A stretch of 64,000 bases of DNA from Micrasema longulum (GCA_022494885.1 JAGVSM010004505.1:28969-92968), one strand, 5' to 3'; positions 31,767 through 42,493 are shown, counted from the stretch's first letter. A program made the numbers and translations. Notes: generated from the letters alone by a model not told the origin.

Positions 31767-33075
31767 ATGACAACGGCCGGTCATTACATGATAAAAAATT
31801 GATTTTTCTCAAGCCTGGGTGTTCTGTGACGCAATTCACCACTGTAATTGGGTCTCCTGGCCTGTAGTGGTGTAAAAATAAAATAAAATAAAGCAATATT
31901 GTAAATACAATACAAACATAGTCAAATGGCGGACTGATTGCCATTGGCAATCTATGCTTTCCGAACTAATCATTCATAATATTATACTTCTATCGCCTCC
32001 AGGGCTGGTATTCCAAACGCTCTCGCGGCCGTATTATCTGAATTTATATACAAAATACACGAAAAAAACTTTTTCCTCGGACCACACGAGTGGTTCAGAA
32101 TAGCACCCCAGACGTCTCTTTCTGTCGGCTATCAACTCCTGTGCGTCCCCTCAAGTCGGATCTGCGTCCCGTAATTCTGACATGAACTACTGACGAATGA
32201 TCAGAAGTGGAAGTCCGAAGAGATTGCAAGAAATATTAGTACCTGTGCATAGCTGATTGATTAGAATAGCATATTCACAAGTTCGTTCAATATAATAGTC
32301 GTTATTCGATTCGAATTTACGTCGGGTAAGTTTTCAAAAATACATCACTTTTCCACATGACAAAGCTGTTATTCGAGCAGTTTATTAACTCATATTTTTA
32401 CTAAGAAGTTAAGGATTTTAAAAATAATTATTCAGAAAAATAAAATTAATTTATGGGCACGTACTTTTTCTATAATTTAATTTTGGGGTGACGTTTATTT
32501 TTTAGTAAGATTATATAAAGAAAAAAATATTTGCCTTCGAGCACAGTCGGCACAAGCAACGTCATCAATGAAGCCGATATAAGTTTAATTTTTTTAAATA
32601 TGGTAATTGACAATTGATGATATTATATTAACCACCTATATTTTATTGATACATTATCTCAACACCCTTAGCAAGCTTTTTACTTTTTACATGAAATAAA
32701 TAAGTACCTACAATAATATAATACGAGTATAGACGCGTGAAGATTTTGTTTAAATTTAATTTTTGATTGTTCTTTAATGGAAAGCAGAGACGAATTGATT
32801 AAGGAAATCCTGATTCACTTTATAACTTTACCAATTAACATCCAAATGTTACTTTCATGTATAAGAAACTGGGGTATAATTTCTGCAATATGTAAATATT
32901 TATCTGATAACAATATGTAAATATATAGATTTTAATGATTTAAAATAGTTTCTTTGTCTGTAACATTTATTAAAATTGTATATATTAATTAATTGCTACA
33001 TAATGTTATCAAATTTATTGTAAAATATAATCATCAAATAATTATTGTTGTATCTGAATATTTTAAGCTCTATTT
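31767..33075. other. Spacer, nothing recognised
   Basis: A GC-richer patch at about 31990-32180 has no recognisable gene. The rest is AT-rich. Confidence 0.3.
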
Positions 33076-33296
33076 AAATTTATTTCAACAGAGAGGGAAA
33101 AAGTTTTCGAGAAGGGAATATGGAAGTCTAGGCATTTACAGGGCTTATGACCTGTCATTGGCTGGTTTAAGTGGCCACTTTACACACTGTGTAACATTCA
33201 CCATTCTGCCCATGTTTGAACATCCACATTTTCTCAACTCTTCCATCTGTTGACTTTTGTGAAGTGAAAGAGCTGAAACCTTTATCACGTGGGTGA
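33076..33296 (-). repeat. Fold-back family P, left arm of a 2-kb inverted pair
   Basis: It is the reverse complement of 34845-35063 over about 220 bp with few mismatches. It runs from 'AAATTTATTTCAACAGAGAG' to 'TCACGTGGGTGA'. Between the arms lie 1.5 kb including a hAT remnant. Confidence 0.85.
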
Positions 33297-33639
33297 TTAT
33301 GTTAATATAAATAAGTTCTTATAAATTATGTTTATATCTAAAATAGTAAACCTATGTCAAATATGTTTTCAATATATATTTTTGTTGTAAAATATGTATT
33401 ATCAAGGTTTTGGGTGTTTTTCTTAATAATGCATATTATTAATGCGATTTTTAAATTAATTCAAATTGTTGTAATTTTAATTTTAAGATCAATTCTGTTC
33501 CATGTATTTAAAAAATGTATAAGGTTTATCTGCAAAAAAAAATGTTTCTGGCTAGTATTACCAAAAATGGTAAAGGCCATATTATTATGGCCCCTTTATA
33601 GGGGAAAAAATGCTTTTTGTCGTTTTTCAAGAAACAAAA

Positions 33640-33719
33640 CAGTTCGGCGTTGGTTTGGAGTTTGGACAGCGTCACTAACGGCTAAAAAAATTGACGATGC
33701 GAATGTTGATGGATCCTGA
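33640..33719 (+). pseudogene. Tiny RTE-like LINE scrap
   Basis: The frame gives 'VRRWFGVWTASLTAKKIDDANVDGS', too short for certainty but in the order WFG...KK/NI.DANVDG of the RTE-like C-terminus at 28648. It could be coincidence. Confidence 0.35.
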
Positions 33720-33802
33720 CATCGAAAAAGTGTAACTTTCTTCTGTAACTCATATACCTAGTGTCCATGCGGCTCGACTGTGAAATCATCCACCATCTAC
33801 AG

Positions 33803-34786
33803 CAGTGGTCCCCAAACCCCGGGCCGTGGACCAAACAGTACTAGGCCGCGCAAGGGCCTGCTTAAAAATCAAAATTACTTTTGAAAAATCGAACATACCT
33901 ATAAAATTGATCATAGTGCTGTAATGACTGAAAATTAATTTTCTTAGGTCATTCTTTGCACTAGGAAAACAAACCAATGAGTTTTTCCAAAAATCATTTT
34001 ATTCATTCGTAAGTATGAATATTTATTTACTTTTTACCCCGATTCCCCTATTCCTAAATCTCTATTGCCATTTCCGACATCCTATCTATGTGAAGCGGGG
34101 TTTTTTGCAGTGCTAACTGACAGCAACCAAAACAAAACAAAGAAATAAACTGGACATGAGCAAGACACTTCGGGTGTCACAATCTCCTATTGCGCCCAGA
34201 TGGAGCCATGGACCATCTCGTTTTCATGAAGCAAGCTCAGAGTTCTCATTGATTTAGCAGTAAGTTCAAATATTCAACCTGGTTTTATTAATTTTTAAGG
34301 GGTAACTGTATTTTATTTTGAAGGCATGTTTAAACACGATTCAATTAAAAAAATATTCAATCAAAACATATAAAACTTCAACAGCAAAACTTTCAAAGAA
34401 AATAGATAAATAACTTTCAAGTTAATATATCTGCAAGATATCAGAATAACATTCAAATCCCGACATTAAACCCTAAGCATTCTCAAAATTCTTTTCTCTA
34501 TCTTGGAAAAAAATACTTTCAACCTTCCGTTGAACCTTAACAATATTGAAAATACCCATGAATCCAAAAAAAATAAAAATATCTGAAACTTAATAATCCT
34601 TGTTGTTTTCTTCATTTTTCCCACAAACCTTGTGTTTTCTCTACTATTATTTGTCACTTCAACGTACCACAGTTGTAAATTTTATTATTATATATTGTAC
34701 AAATAAATTGATATTAAATTATTTTTTTAAATTCATGAAATGTCCCCTCCCCCCCCCCGCGGCAACAAAAAGGTTGGGGACCACTG
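33803..34786 (+). mobile_element. hAT-like transposon remnant
   Basis: The termini are 'CAGTGGTCCCCAAACC' (33803) and, inverted, 'CAGTGGTCCCCAACC' (ending 34786). An imperfect 8-bp duplication ATCTACAG / ATCTGTAT flanks them. Near the right end a 9- to 10-base C run precedes the terminus. The interior (34085-34252) encodes the C-terminal end of a hAT transposase, supporting the class. Length is 984 bp; most of the transposase is deleted. Confidence 0.85.
34070..34252 (+). pseudogene. hAT transposase C-terminal remnant
   Basis: One frame reads 'LPFPTSYLCEAGFFAVLTDS', the dimerisation-domain block of hAT transposases. After a stop and frame changes come 'LDMSKTLRVS' and 'DHLVFMKQAQSSH' with a stop at 34250-34252, the usual C-terminal end. 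Transposase of this family excises and reinserts hAT DNA; this remnant cannot. Confidence 0.8.
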
Positions 34787-34792
34787 ATCTGT

Positions 34793-34839
34793 ATCCGGCT
34801 GAACCAAATCACGCAGGAGGTGATTTGGTTCAGCCGGAT
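34793..34839. repeat. Perfect 20-bp hairpin, 7-base loop
   Basis: 'ATCCGGCTGAACCAAATCAC' at 34793-34812 and its exact reverse complement at 34820-34839. It lies between the hAT remnant and the right arm of the family P inverted pair. Confidence 0.9.
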
Positions 34840-34844
34840 GAATC

Positions 34845-35140
34845 TCACCCACGTGATAAAGGTTTCAGCTCTTTTACTTCACAAAAGTCAACAGATGGAA
34901 GAATTGAGGAAATGTGGATGTTCAAACATGGGCAGAATGGTGAATGTTACAGTGTTTAAAGTGGACACTTAAACCAGCCAATGCCAGGTCATAAGCCCTG
35001 TAAATGCCTAGACTTCCATATTCCCTTCTCAAAAATGTTTTTCCTCTCTGTTGAAATAAATTTAAATATGAATAACTCCCTAGGGAGGAAATCCAGCCAG
35101 TCTGCAAGCATTTGGACATGCTCAAACATTGTTGAATACA
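34845..35140 (+). repeat. Fold-back family P, right arm and extension
   Basis: 'TCACCCACGTGATAAAGGTT' to 'TTGAAATAAATTT' mirrors 33076-33296. It then continues with the P extension ('ACTCCCTAGGGAGGAAATCC', 'AGTCTGCAAGCATTTGGACA') also found at 10800-10850. Confidence 0.85.
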
Positions 35141-35911
35141 AGAAACCATTATTTTATCCAAAGCCTTCTTCTCCCTTTTTTCTCCTCTTACCTCTCTTCA
35201 CCGACGCAAACGCTCTTAGAAAATGCACTAACAACTAACAACATTGGGGTAATTAGTTAAACGAGTGATAAATATTATAATCTTTATTGTAAAATAATAG
35301 TGACTTGAAATAGGATTTACACAATCGCAATAATAAAATAACTCCCGAAAACAATATTTACACGTAGTATTTAATGTTCAAAGAATCGTAACAAATAAAA
35401 TGAAGTTTGCGAAGCGCAGTATTTATAAATGCTTGTTGTTAATTATTACATAATATTATATATACCCGCCTCATGTGCACGAGGCACGAGGCACGAGGTA
35501 GCATTGTTTCCAGGAATACTCACGGAATAACGACATTATCGAGGAATAACACAGCATATCTTCGTACATCAAAACATTCAAACATATTATATTCTATATA
35601 TTTTATATTATTAGTTGTCGACTTTACACAATCCGCGTAGAGTTACGATTACTATACATAGTCTTACGGCGACTAAATATTTAGTATAGAGGTTCATATA
35701 AACCGTATCAAATCTTAAGGGCTAGGAAACTTCCGGCGAAGCGGAACTATACAGTCTTATGGGTCAGCTTACTCGCTGTGACTCTTTACTCTTTACTCTT
35801 CATCAGTCGCTTCCGAACTTCCGGATCGGCTCCGCCATTCACACACCACGTTCAGCGCTACATCCACACGGGTCCTCCGGAAGCTACAGGCTACACTGTC
35901 AGTCTCACTGT
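35141..35911 (-). other. Kr-h1 3' untranslated region and flank
   Basis: This lies immediately downstream of the Kr-h1 stop on the minus strand. Plausible polyadenylation signals (AATAAA on the minus strand) occur at about 35283-35288 and 35331-35337. Short 'GAGGCACGAGGCACGAGG' tandem words occur near 35479-35496. No other gene is seen. Confidence 0.45.
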
Positions 35912-37343
35912 TCACGACGCCCGAGCGAACTGGATCACGGAGTTCATTCGGATCGGGGCAGTCTCGATGGGTTTCATGTACATCTTCCTCTTGCGCAGGG
36001 GCAGGGACAGCATGTCGCGGGGAGTCTCGGGGGAGGGCGAGCGCTCGCACTTGGGGCTCCGGGCCGAGTCCTGCACCTCGGCCGCCGCCAGCGCCGCTTC
36101 GACGCAGCGCACGATGTTACTGTCGCCGTCCAGCGCCGGCTGGAACTGCGCCACCACGGGCTGCGAGAAGTAGGCGTGGTGGCGCAGGGCCGTCAGCTGC
36201 TCGTGCGCCGGGTACAGCTCGGGCTGCGGGCTGCCCGCGGCCGCCGCCGCCGCCAGCAGGAGCCCGGGACCCGGGGCCGCGTAGGGCTCGGGGGGGCTCG
36301 CCTGCTCGTCCTTGGCCGGCTCGCGCATGTCCTCGGAATGCCCCTTGATGTGGGCTTCCATCTCCTTTTTGCTCTTGAAAGTGTCGTCGCAGATCGTACA
36401 CTTGTAGCACTTGGCGCCGTAGTGCTGCACGCGATGCAGCTTGAGGACGTGGTTGTAGCCGAAGTCCCTGAAGCAGATGTCGCAGTGGTAGGGCTTCTCT
36501 CCCGTGTGGGTGCGCGAGTGCACCTTGAGTTGCTTGGAGCACGTGAAGCCCTTCCCGCACCCCGGCGCCGAGCAGCGGTAGGGCTTCTCGCCCGTGTGCG
36601 TGCGCAGGTGGATGACGAGCTGGCCCGACTGGATGAACGTCTTGTTGCACACCTTGCAGCAGTGCGGGCGCTCGCCGGTGTGGATGCGCATGTGCCGGTG
36701 CAGCTTGCCGCTGTGCTCGAAGGCCCGCCCGCAGCGCTCGCAGCGGTAGGGCCGCTCCTTGGTGTGGATCCTCCGGTGGACCTGCAGGTTCTCCTTCACG
36801 CTGAACATCTTGTGGCAGAACTCGCACTCGAACGGGCGCTCGCCCGTGTGCGTGCGGTAGTGGCGAACTAGGCGCGCGGGCACGGCGAACGTCTTCATGC
36901 ACACGTCGCAACGGTACGGGTCCGCCTCGGAGCCGGGGGCTCCCGCCGCCGGGGGGCCGTGGGAGCGCGCGTGGCTCGTGTGCGCGCTTTTGCTGGCGAA
37001 CGTCATCCCGCACTGCTGGCACTGGAAGCGCCCCGCTGGCGGAGCCTCCGGCGGGGGCGCGGCGCCCTCGCGCTTGGTCCCCTCCGCGCCCGCCTCGGCG
37101 TTCTCCAGGGACGGGAGGCCGGGGTAGTACGAGCCCATCATGTCGGTCATGCGATTCCAAATTTTATCTGGGAAAAAAAAAAAAAACGTCAACAACTTTC
37201 ATTTGTAAATCTCGAAAGGTCGAAGTTTCGGAATAAGCTCGCGACTACTACTGACCGGGAACTTCTACTCCTTCTTCTCGCGGTTGCATGAAAACATTTT
37301 TGATCCATTCTTTGTGCCGTTTTTCCCACAACTCTTCGGCCAT
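35912..37343 (-). CDS. Kr-h1: Kruppel homolog 1, C2H2 zinc-finger transcription factor
   Basis: The two coding exons are 37343-37256 and 37167-35912, with an 88-bp intron (CCCG|gtcagt ... tttcccag|AT). They join in phase 1 to make the Asp of the conserved 'DKIWNRM' segment; the product is 447 aa. The upstream ATG (37343, with GCC following) is inferred. The frame stays open 5' of it, and an internal start at Met36 is possible for a shorter isoform. Eight C2H2 fingers lie at about residues 79-99, then 116-306, linked by TGE(R/K)P linkers. The fingers 'KTFAVPARLVRHYRTH', 'SVKENLQVHRRIH', 'EHSGKLHRHMRIH', 'FIQSGQLVIHLRTH', 'CSKQLKVHSRTH' and 'GYNHVLKLH' are the family signature. The C-terminal tail is Pro/Ala-rich and ends in a conserved basic 'LRKRKMYMKP' region. 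In insects Kr-h1 is induced by juvenile hormone through Met/Taiman and represses metamorphic genes in the nucleus. The coding exon is far more GC-rich than the flanks. Confidence 0.95.
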
Positions 37344-37451
37344 AGCGAGGTGCGGAGGACACGGCCGCTCGGGCCGAGGTCTGCGCGGCTTGTGAGGGCC
37401 CGCGCGGCCGCAGCCCCCCGCGGGGCCGATGGCCCTAGTGCGGCCGCCCTA

Positions 37452-37477
37452 CACGTGGGGAGATGCAGCGACACGTG
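37452..37477. promoter_or_regulatory. Two CACGTG E-boxes in the Kr-h1 5' region
   Basis: CACGTG occurs at 37452-37457 and 37472-37477, 110-135 bp upstream of the Kr-h1 start codon within a CpG-rich stretch. E-boxes of this type are the core of juvenile-hormone response elements in Kr-h1 promoters of other insects. Confidence 0.5.
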
Positions 37478-37794
37478 CGCGAGCGGGTCAGTGTCGCCCG
37501 CCCCGCCCCGCCCCCGCCCCGGGAGCCCTCCTAACATACTCCGAGGAACGTTGTCCGATAAGCTCCGCGGAGACGGTGCCTGCACCGCGAGCGGAGGGGG
37601 GGGAGCACTAGAGGAAATTTTACTTTCAATGAAAGCGAACGTTCTTCTCTCGCTCCTAGTTACTAGCTACTAGCTACTAGCATCTAGCGAGGTATCGATC
37701 TGTTTTTCCTCTCCCCTCTCCATCGCACAGCCCTCGCGTGCGGGGTCGAAAGGAGAAAGCGAATCCCTAGCACCCTCAAACTACAGCGACCTAA

Positions 37795-37801
37795 TTTTAT
37801 A
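37795..37801 (-). promoter_or_regulatory. Candidate TATA box for Kr-h1
   Basis: TATAAAA on the minus strand lies about 450 bp upstream of the Kr-h1 ATG, at the edge of the GC-rich region. Transcription would start near 37765. Position and strand fit, but there is no independent support. Confidence 0.35.
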
Positions 37802-37924
37802 TGCGAAAAAATTACAATATGGGTACTCATATCTTTATTGATTGACATATGGCGCATATTAGTTCCTGTAAATAACTACGTAATATTTCATGTTTTTCGG
37901 AAGCAAAACTTAACATCTCTCTAA

Positions 37925-38030
37925 AAATTCTTCTGAATTTTAAGAATAAGCACTTGAGGAGAATAATGGGTATAAGGTGGTTTGATTTCATAACTAACGT
38001 TGAAATCCGAGAACGGACGCAGCAACTTCC
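37925..38030 (+). pseudogene. LINE reverse transcriptase C-terminal scrap
   Basis: The plus frame 'NKHLRRIMGIRWFDFITNVE' and 'ERTQQLPI' matches the 'LRRI.GI.W.D.I.N.E..ERT.Q.PI' block found at the end of several non-LTR reverse transcriptases. It lies in the Kr-h1 upstream region. The ORF that continues to 38445 is probably chance readthrough of GC-rich DNA. Confidence 0.55.
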
Positions 38031-38204
38031 TATAACGAGCGTTTTGAGGGTGGACCCGGCTTGGACACGAGCTGCGGATGCCTCAGGACGCCGGGAAGGA
38101 AGAAGATCGTCGAGGACGATCTTCCGGCTTTATTCGGCGAAACTAAGGGACGCGGGAGAAGGCGAGAGTGCTGACTGGCGTCTTCTGGAGGCGTCTGGTG
38201 GTTC

Positions 38205-38480
38205 CACGTGCTCCACCTGCGAGCGGACGTGGAAAAAGAAGGAAATAATTAATTCTAAAACTTGTCGAAATTTAGCCGCTGTGACGACCACGAATCGTGA
38301 GGATCGGGCGATGCCCGGACTGGCCGTTGCTAATAACAATTGCATTCGGCACCGGCGCTCGGAAATTCCGATCGAAACAAAGTTGGGAACGCTGGCGCTG
38401 GAAGTAGAGAGGCCTAGCACCGCGGCGGCGGCGGGACTCGTGTAACGGCGGCGGTCGGCGCGGTGCTCGGCCGCCACGTG
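38205..38480. promoter_or_regulatory. Further E-boxes upstream of Kr-h1
   Basis: CACGTG occurs at 38205-38210 ('GTTCCACGTGCTCC') and 38475-38480 ('GGCCGCCACGTGCTTC'). The second resembles reported Kr-h1 juvenile-hormone response elements in the pyrimidine-rich bases 5' of the E-box. Confidence 0.5.
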
Positions 38481-38539
38481 CTTCTCGCTAGCGACCAGCG
38501 ACCTGCCCAACTCGCGCCGCCGTGAGCCCGTGCGGGCAC

Positions 38540-38566
38540 ACACACACACAGCGCACACACAGCCGA
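38540..38566. repeat. CA-dinucleotide microsatellite
   Basis: Interrupted (CA)n run at the right edge of the GC-rich Kr-h1 upstream block. Confidence 0.85.
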
Positions 38567-40655
38567 GGGACACTCACACATATCTCGTGCATTCCCAAAA
38601 ACGCGATCGCCAATATCTTCCTACATGTACCTATTATTATAACCAGTACCTACAGGGTTAATCTTTTGAAATATTGAAGAAAAACGACTCAAGAAAATCA
38701 GATCCGTTGAAATTCGGAATCTAAGTAATAAGCTTTGTAGTGAGGAAACACGATTCATCGGTTATTACGTGGAATCACTTCCTTGAATCATAAATGTATT
38801 TTTTTATGTCTATTTCAAGCCCTATTTCAAACCCCAGATCTTATTCAGTATATTTATATAGCTAGTATTTAAAAGAATCTGCTAGTGATAAATTACGATA
38901 CAGTATTAAATTTCGTAAATTGTCCAATAATCCGAATCGTGCATAACTGCATGATACATACATAAAGACCAACGTACTAATTGATTAATAAAAAAATATC
39001 GCAAAGGTCAATGGTAAAGTAAGGTTGAGAAAAGCATACAATAAAATAATAAACTTTTTACCATAGAATTAAGAACACTTTTTACATTGCGTACGGATGA
39101 TGTGGTTATAAAAATTCATAAAAAAGCGTGGATCGCATATAATAATTACATAGTGGATTATATGTATTTTATTTAGGATACAGTTAAAAACATGTTTTTG
39201 ACAAATTCAGCAAAATAAAAATGCAAAATAAATGAATAAATACAGTATAATTTTAAGCTATGCATAGATAAATACGACGTACTAATACGTGGTGGACATA
39301 TTAAAATATTGTAGGTACATAGCATGCGTGTGTGATAAACATAATTTAAAAATATCATTATATTACGCATATTCATAAAAAAATATATGGATGTCGCATA
39401 AAAATACCATGCATTTTATAAAACTAATTTAATTTTTAATAAATGTAACAGTAAAATATATTAAAATACTTTAAATAACGATAGTAAAAGAAACACTAGT
39501 TTACCCAATATAATCTCCCTTCCAAAATATGACGTTCAACGAAATGTTTGTTGGCATAGGTTGAAAAGATTTGGCAATGACAAACTTCTCAACTGGCAGT
39601 TCGAATAAGCGGCAAAATCAACTAATATATTTCACTACACAGCACTTAACAATAATTTTACTAAGAAATACAGTGTTTTTACTGGGATTTTCATATAAAA
39701 GTTGACAGAAACATGGCAATCCACCCGCCTAGGGCACCGCGATACTTCGTAATGTTTACTTCTGTTGTGTTCGGCTGTGCGACGAGAAGGGACGGAAGTA
39801 GCCGAAGTGTTGCCCGTTGAGTATCGAAAGGACAGACCCGATACTAGGACGGCGCGTGGAGGCGCAGCACCGCTGTGGCCGCACCATCGCTACGCGAAAG
39901 ACGCTACGTAATTTGGCTTGAATCAATATCTCCGATACAACATTCAAATGTCGTTAAATTTGGCGTTAATCATTATTTTTAGAAAAATATTGGTTTAAAA
40001 GGCACAGATGCCTTTTGTAAATGGATAAAAATTATATGCCTATAAAAGGGAACGCTTATAATTGGTTTTCTGATTATCGCGTTTTTGGCCAAACTACGTA
40101 TGTGTTATCAAATGTTAAAATTAATTTTCGAACAAGGATTTCAATGAAAAACAATTAAAAAAAGTAAATGTGTTTTTATTCAAGACATCGTAAATCCGGA
40201 GATGGCACGGCACAGTGCTAGTACGGGCAGGACCTGAACCCAGAACAGGTACTGTAATCGGGGTGTCAACCTTTCCGTGGCAGACCTACGATTCGGCATG
40301 TGTTCCACAATCCACAGGAGCAAGGCGGTAAGTGTTGGCCGTGTCTTGCTGCCGACGTCGCTCTCGGAGTCGTAAATCCTGAAAGTTATGATGCCTAATA
40401 AGTCCGGAGTCAATGCGCAGGTCAGTAGAAGCTACTGGTCCGTATTCCTGGGGCAAAGCGATGGTCAAGTTGGAGTGGTGTAAAGAAATAAAATGGTCTG
40501 ACTAATGAGAACGCTCGAGGCGAACTAATTCATTATTGTCTAAAAGTTGTGTGATGGCGTTCCGAGGGTTGCTTTGGTATGGGTTGTATTATCTCCGATG
40601 TACGCGGTGCCTAATAAGTCTTTTGATGGTGGGCTTGTATACATATATTTTTATA
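38567..40655. other. Kr-h1 upstream intergenic DNA
   Basis: AT-rich to about 39700. A GC-richer island at 39720-39910 and another at 40190-40470 then follow. Two 60-77 codon minus-strand ORFs lie in the second (40180-40413, 40286-40468) but show no domain. A 'GCCTAATAAGTC' word repeats at about 40393 and 40608. These islands could hold distal Kr-h1 non-coding exons or enhancers; I see nothing decisive. Confidence 0.35.
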
Positions 40656-41011
40656 CAGGGTGTTCTTAAAACCCTGTCACATCCGAAACCACGATGATCA
40701 GTATGGGCAAGAAGACATAATGGGACATCAAAATATTTTTTTAGAACGAATATTTTTTTTTTAAACATGAAAAAAACCAAATGATTTCTTACTTCTGCAG
40801 GGGAGAAGCGAGGGGGCGCGACCGCGCTGTTAGTGGTGTATCAGTCTCCCCCTTCTCCCCTCCCCTTGCAGAAGTAAGCAACCATTTGTTTTTTATATTT
40901 AAAAAAAATGTATTTATTCGTTCTAAAAATGTATTTTAATGTGCCAATATGTCTTCTTGCTCATACTGATCATTATGGTTTTGGATGTGACAGGGTTTAA
41001 TGAACATCCTG
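40656..41011. mobile_element. Fold-back MITE with long inverted arms, TA duplication
   Basis: It begins 'CAGGGTGTTCTTAAAACCCT' at 40656 and ends with the inverse '...GAACATCCTG' at 41011, flanked by TA on both sides. The arms of about 160 bp pair along nearly their whole length ('CACGATGATCAGTATGGGCA' against 'GCTCATACTGATCATTATGG'). The central GC-rich hinge is near 40812-40850. The layout fits a mariner-type non-autonomous element. A half copy is at 28118. Confidence 0.88.
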
Positions 41012-41121
41012 TATACTTGTTTGGTCTAGTTTTTTGTTAAAAATACTATAACAGAATGAAATAAAAAATGATACGAATCATTCAAATCACATTTTTATAG
41101 GGTGGCGTGCTGGGCTGTCGC

Positions 41122-41247
41122 CACGTGATCTGAACTGAACGCTAGGTTGTTCGGGGAGTGGGGGTGGCTATTTACCCCCACCACTTGCTGTTTACGCCCC
41201 GCCCGCCGAGCGTATAAAGGGAACGTTTCGTCGAGAGCCACCACGTG
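41122..41247 (+). promoter_or_regulatory. Candidate core promoter: E-boxes, GC-rich block and TATAAAG
   Basis: In 130 bp there are CACGTG at 41122-41127, an 8-bp hairpin (GTGGGGGT at 41158-41165 with ACCCCCAC at 41174-41181), 'CGCCCCGCCCGCC', TATAAAG at 41213-41219 and a second CACGTG at 41242-41247. The TATA box points to plus-strand transcription starting near 41245. No ORF of quality follows within the next kilobase. Confidence 0.45.
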
Positions 41248-41439
41248 CAAAAAATCAAGTCATTGGTTTATATCTTAACAAGGTCATTCTCAGGGTCACA
41301 ATTGACTGATCACCTTACCTACAAGCAGGAAGTTAAAAATATTAATATTTAGAAATGCAATTTACCTAAAAATTATAATCACCCTAATTTCCAAGCTACC
41401 TGGTCAATTAGTTGAGATTTGTAGCAATGTTTTTAAACT

Positions 41440-41592
41440 TAAAATAAATTATTTATTTATTTTTTCAAATCCAAATGAAATATTTTTTAATTGTAAAACG
41501 TCTTCCTCGTCACGGGTTTTCCTAGTGAGGAAAATATTGTTAGTTCAATTATGTAATGTAATCTTGTGAAGTATTAAATAAATCAACAAAAA
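41440..41592 (+). mobile_element. LINE 3' UTR fragment with hairpin
   Basis: A stem TTCCTC (41503-41508) with GAGGAA (41527-41532) surrounds 'GTCACGGGTTTTCCTAGT'. The tail 'GTATTAAATAAATCAAC' follows. It is homologous in layout to 53041-53145. No coding part remains. Confidence 0.65.
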
Positions 41593-42493
41593 AAATCAAA
41601 ATCTTCATGTAACACATGATCGAGATACGCTTCAGCACTTCTTCAATGTAGTGCTCTATGCACCATCAGATACGCATCCACAGTTTGATGATAGAAATGT
41701 GTAGTTATGTTAAATACGCAATAACTATGTTTTACTCAACGCATTTGAAAGTTACACCAAGCGGAATTTCACTAAAGATGAAAAAGAGAGTGGTCGATGA
41801 CCTGGCCCGCTACACGTGGCTTGTGGTCGGTACGGTGCTCGGCCTCCAAGCCAGGGCACGGTGCACCGCTGTATAACCTTCCCCAACACAGATAAACGTA
41901 GACTGGAGACAAGTTCATCCAAAGTCAAATGCGCCGTCTCTTTCTGCCCCGTAGAGATAATGTTGGTTCGAGCGGGACGGACGAACGCCCGTTGTGACAA
42001 AGTCAAATATCGCCATCCTTCACCGCTCGGCGCGGCTTCACGCAGCAGAGAGGGACCGCCGCAGCCGTCAAATTACAAATTACTCCCGCGTCGAAAAAGT
42101 CAAATTACAACTTATCTCCTTTCCGCGACAGCAATTTGTGCGGGGTTAGAACGAGACAATGATTATTTTTAGAAGCCAAGATAAAAACGAAATGTGAGAT
42201 AACTTTTTTGTTTTTTCTATATTTTATTTATTATTTTTTATAAACCACATAATTTAATTTTGGTAAAAAGACAATGTATATATAAGTTTAACAGCTCCAA
42301 AGAAAATTCACCGGATTCGATTGTTATATCTGTTTGAATAATACTATGTAGAAATTTATTATAAGAGTAGTTATAAATAATATATTTAATGTATGTAGGT
42401 ACCTACTACCTACGTCAACAATATTTGGAGTATTTCCAAATGTTTGTAGACACGCTGGATTTATAAATTAATGCCACAAACACGAAATGATAT
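41593..42493. other. Kr-h1 distal upstream block with S2 fragment
   Basis: 41618-41680 is a 3' scrap of SINE S2 on the plus strand ('GATCGAGATACGC', 'GCTCTATGCACCATC'). 41790-42140 is GC-rich, contains CACGTG (41813-41818) and repeats 'GTCAAAT' words five times (for example 41925, 42001, 42066 and 42098). The 118-codon plus-strand ORF here has no recognisable domain. Confidence 0.4.

Noticed and set aside
35759..36871. 370-codon plus-strand ORF opposite Kr-h1, plus other long ORFs on both strands of this block
   Set aside because: They are antisense or out-of-frame shadows of the GC-rich Kr-h1 zinc-finger exon, where stop codons are rare. The minus frame carries the eight conserved fingers.
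37954..38445. 163-codon plus-strand ORF upstream of Kr-h1
   Set aside because: Only the first 30 or so residues resemble a LINE RT end; the rest is GC-rich chance readthrough with no domain.
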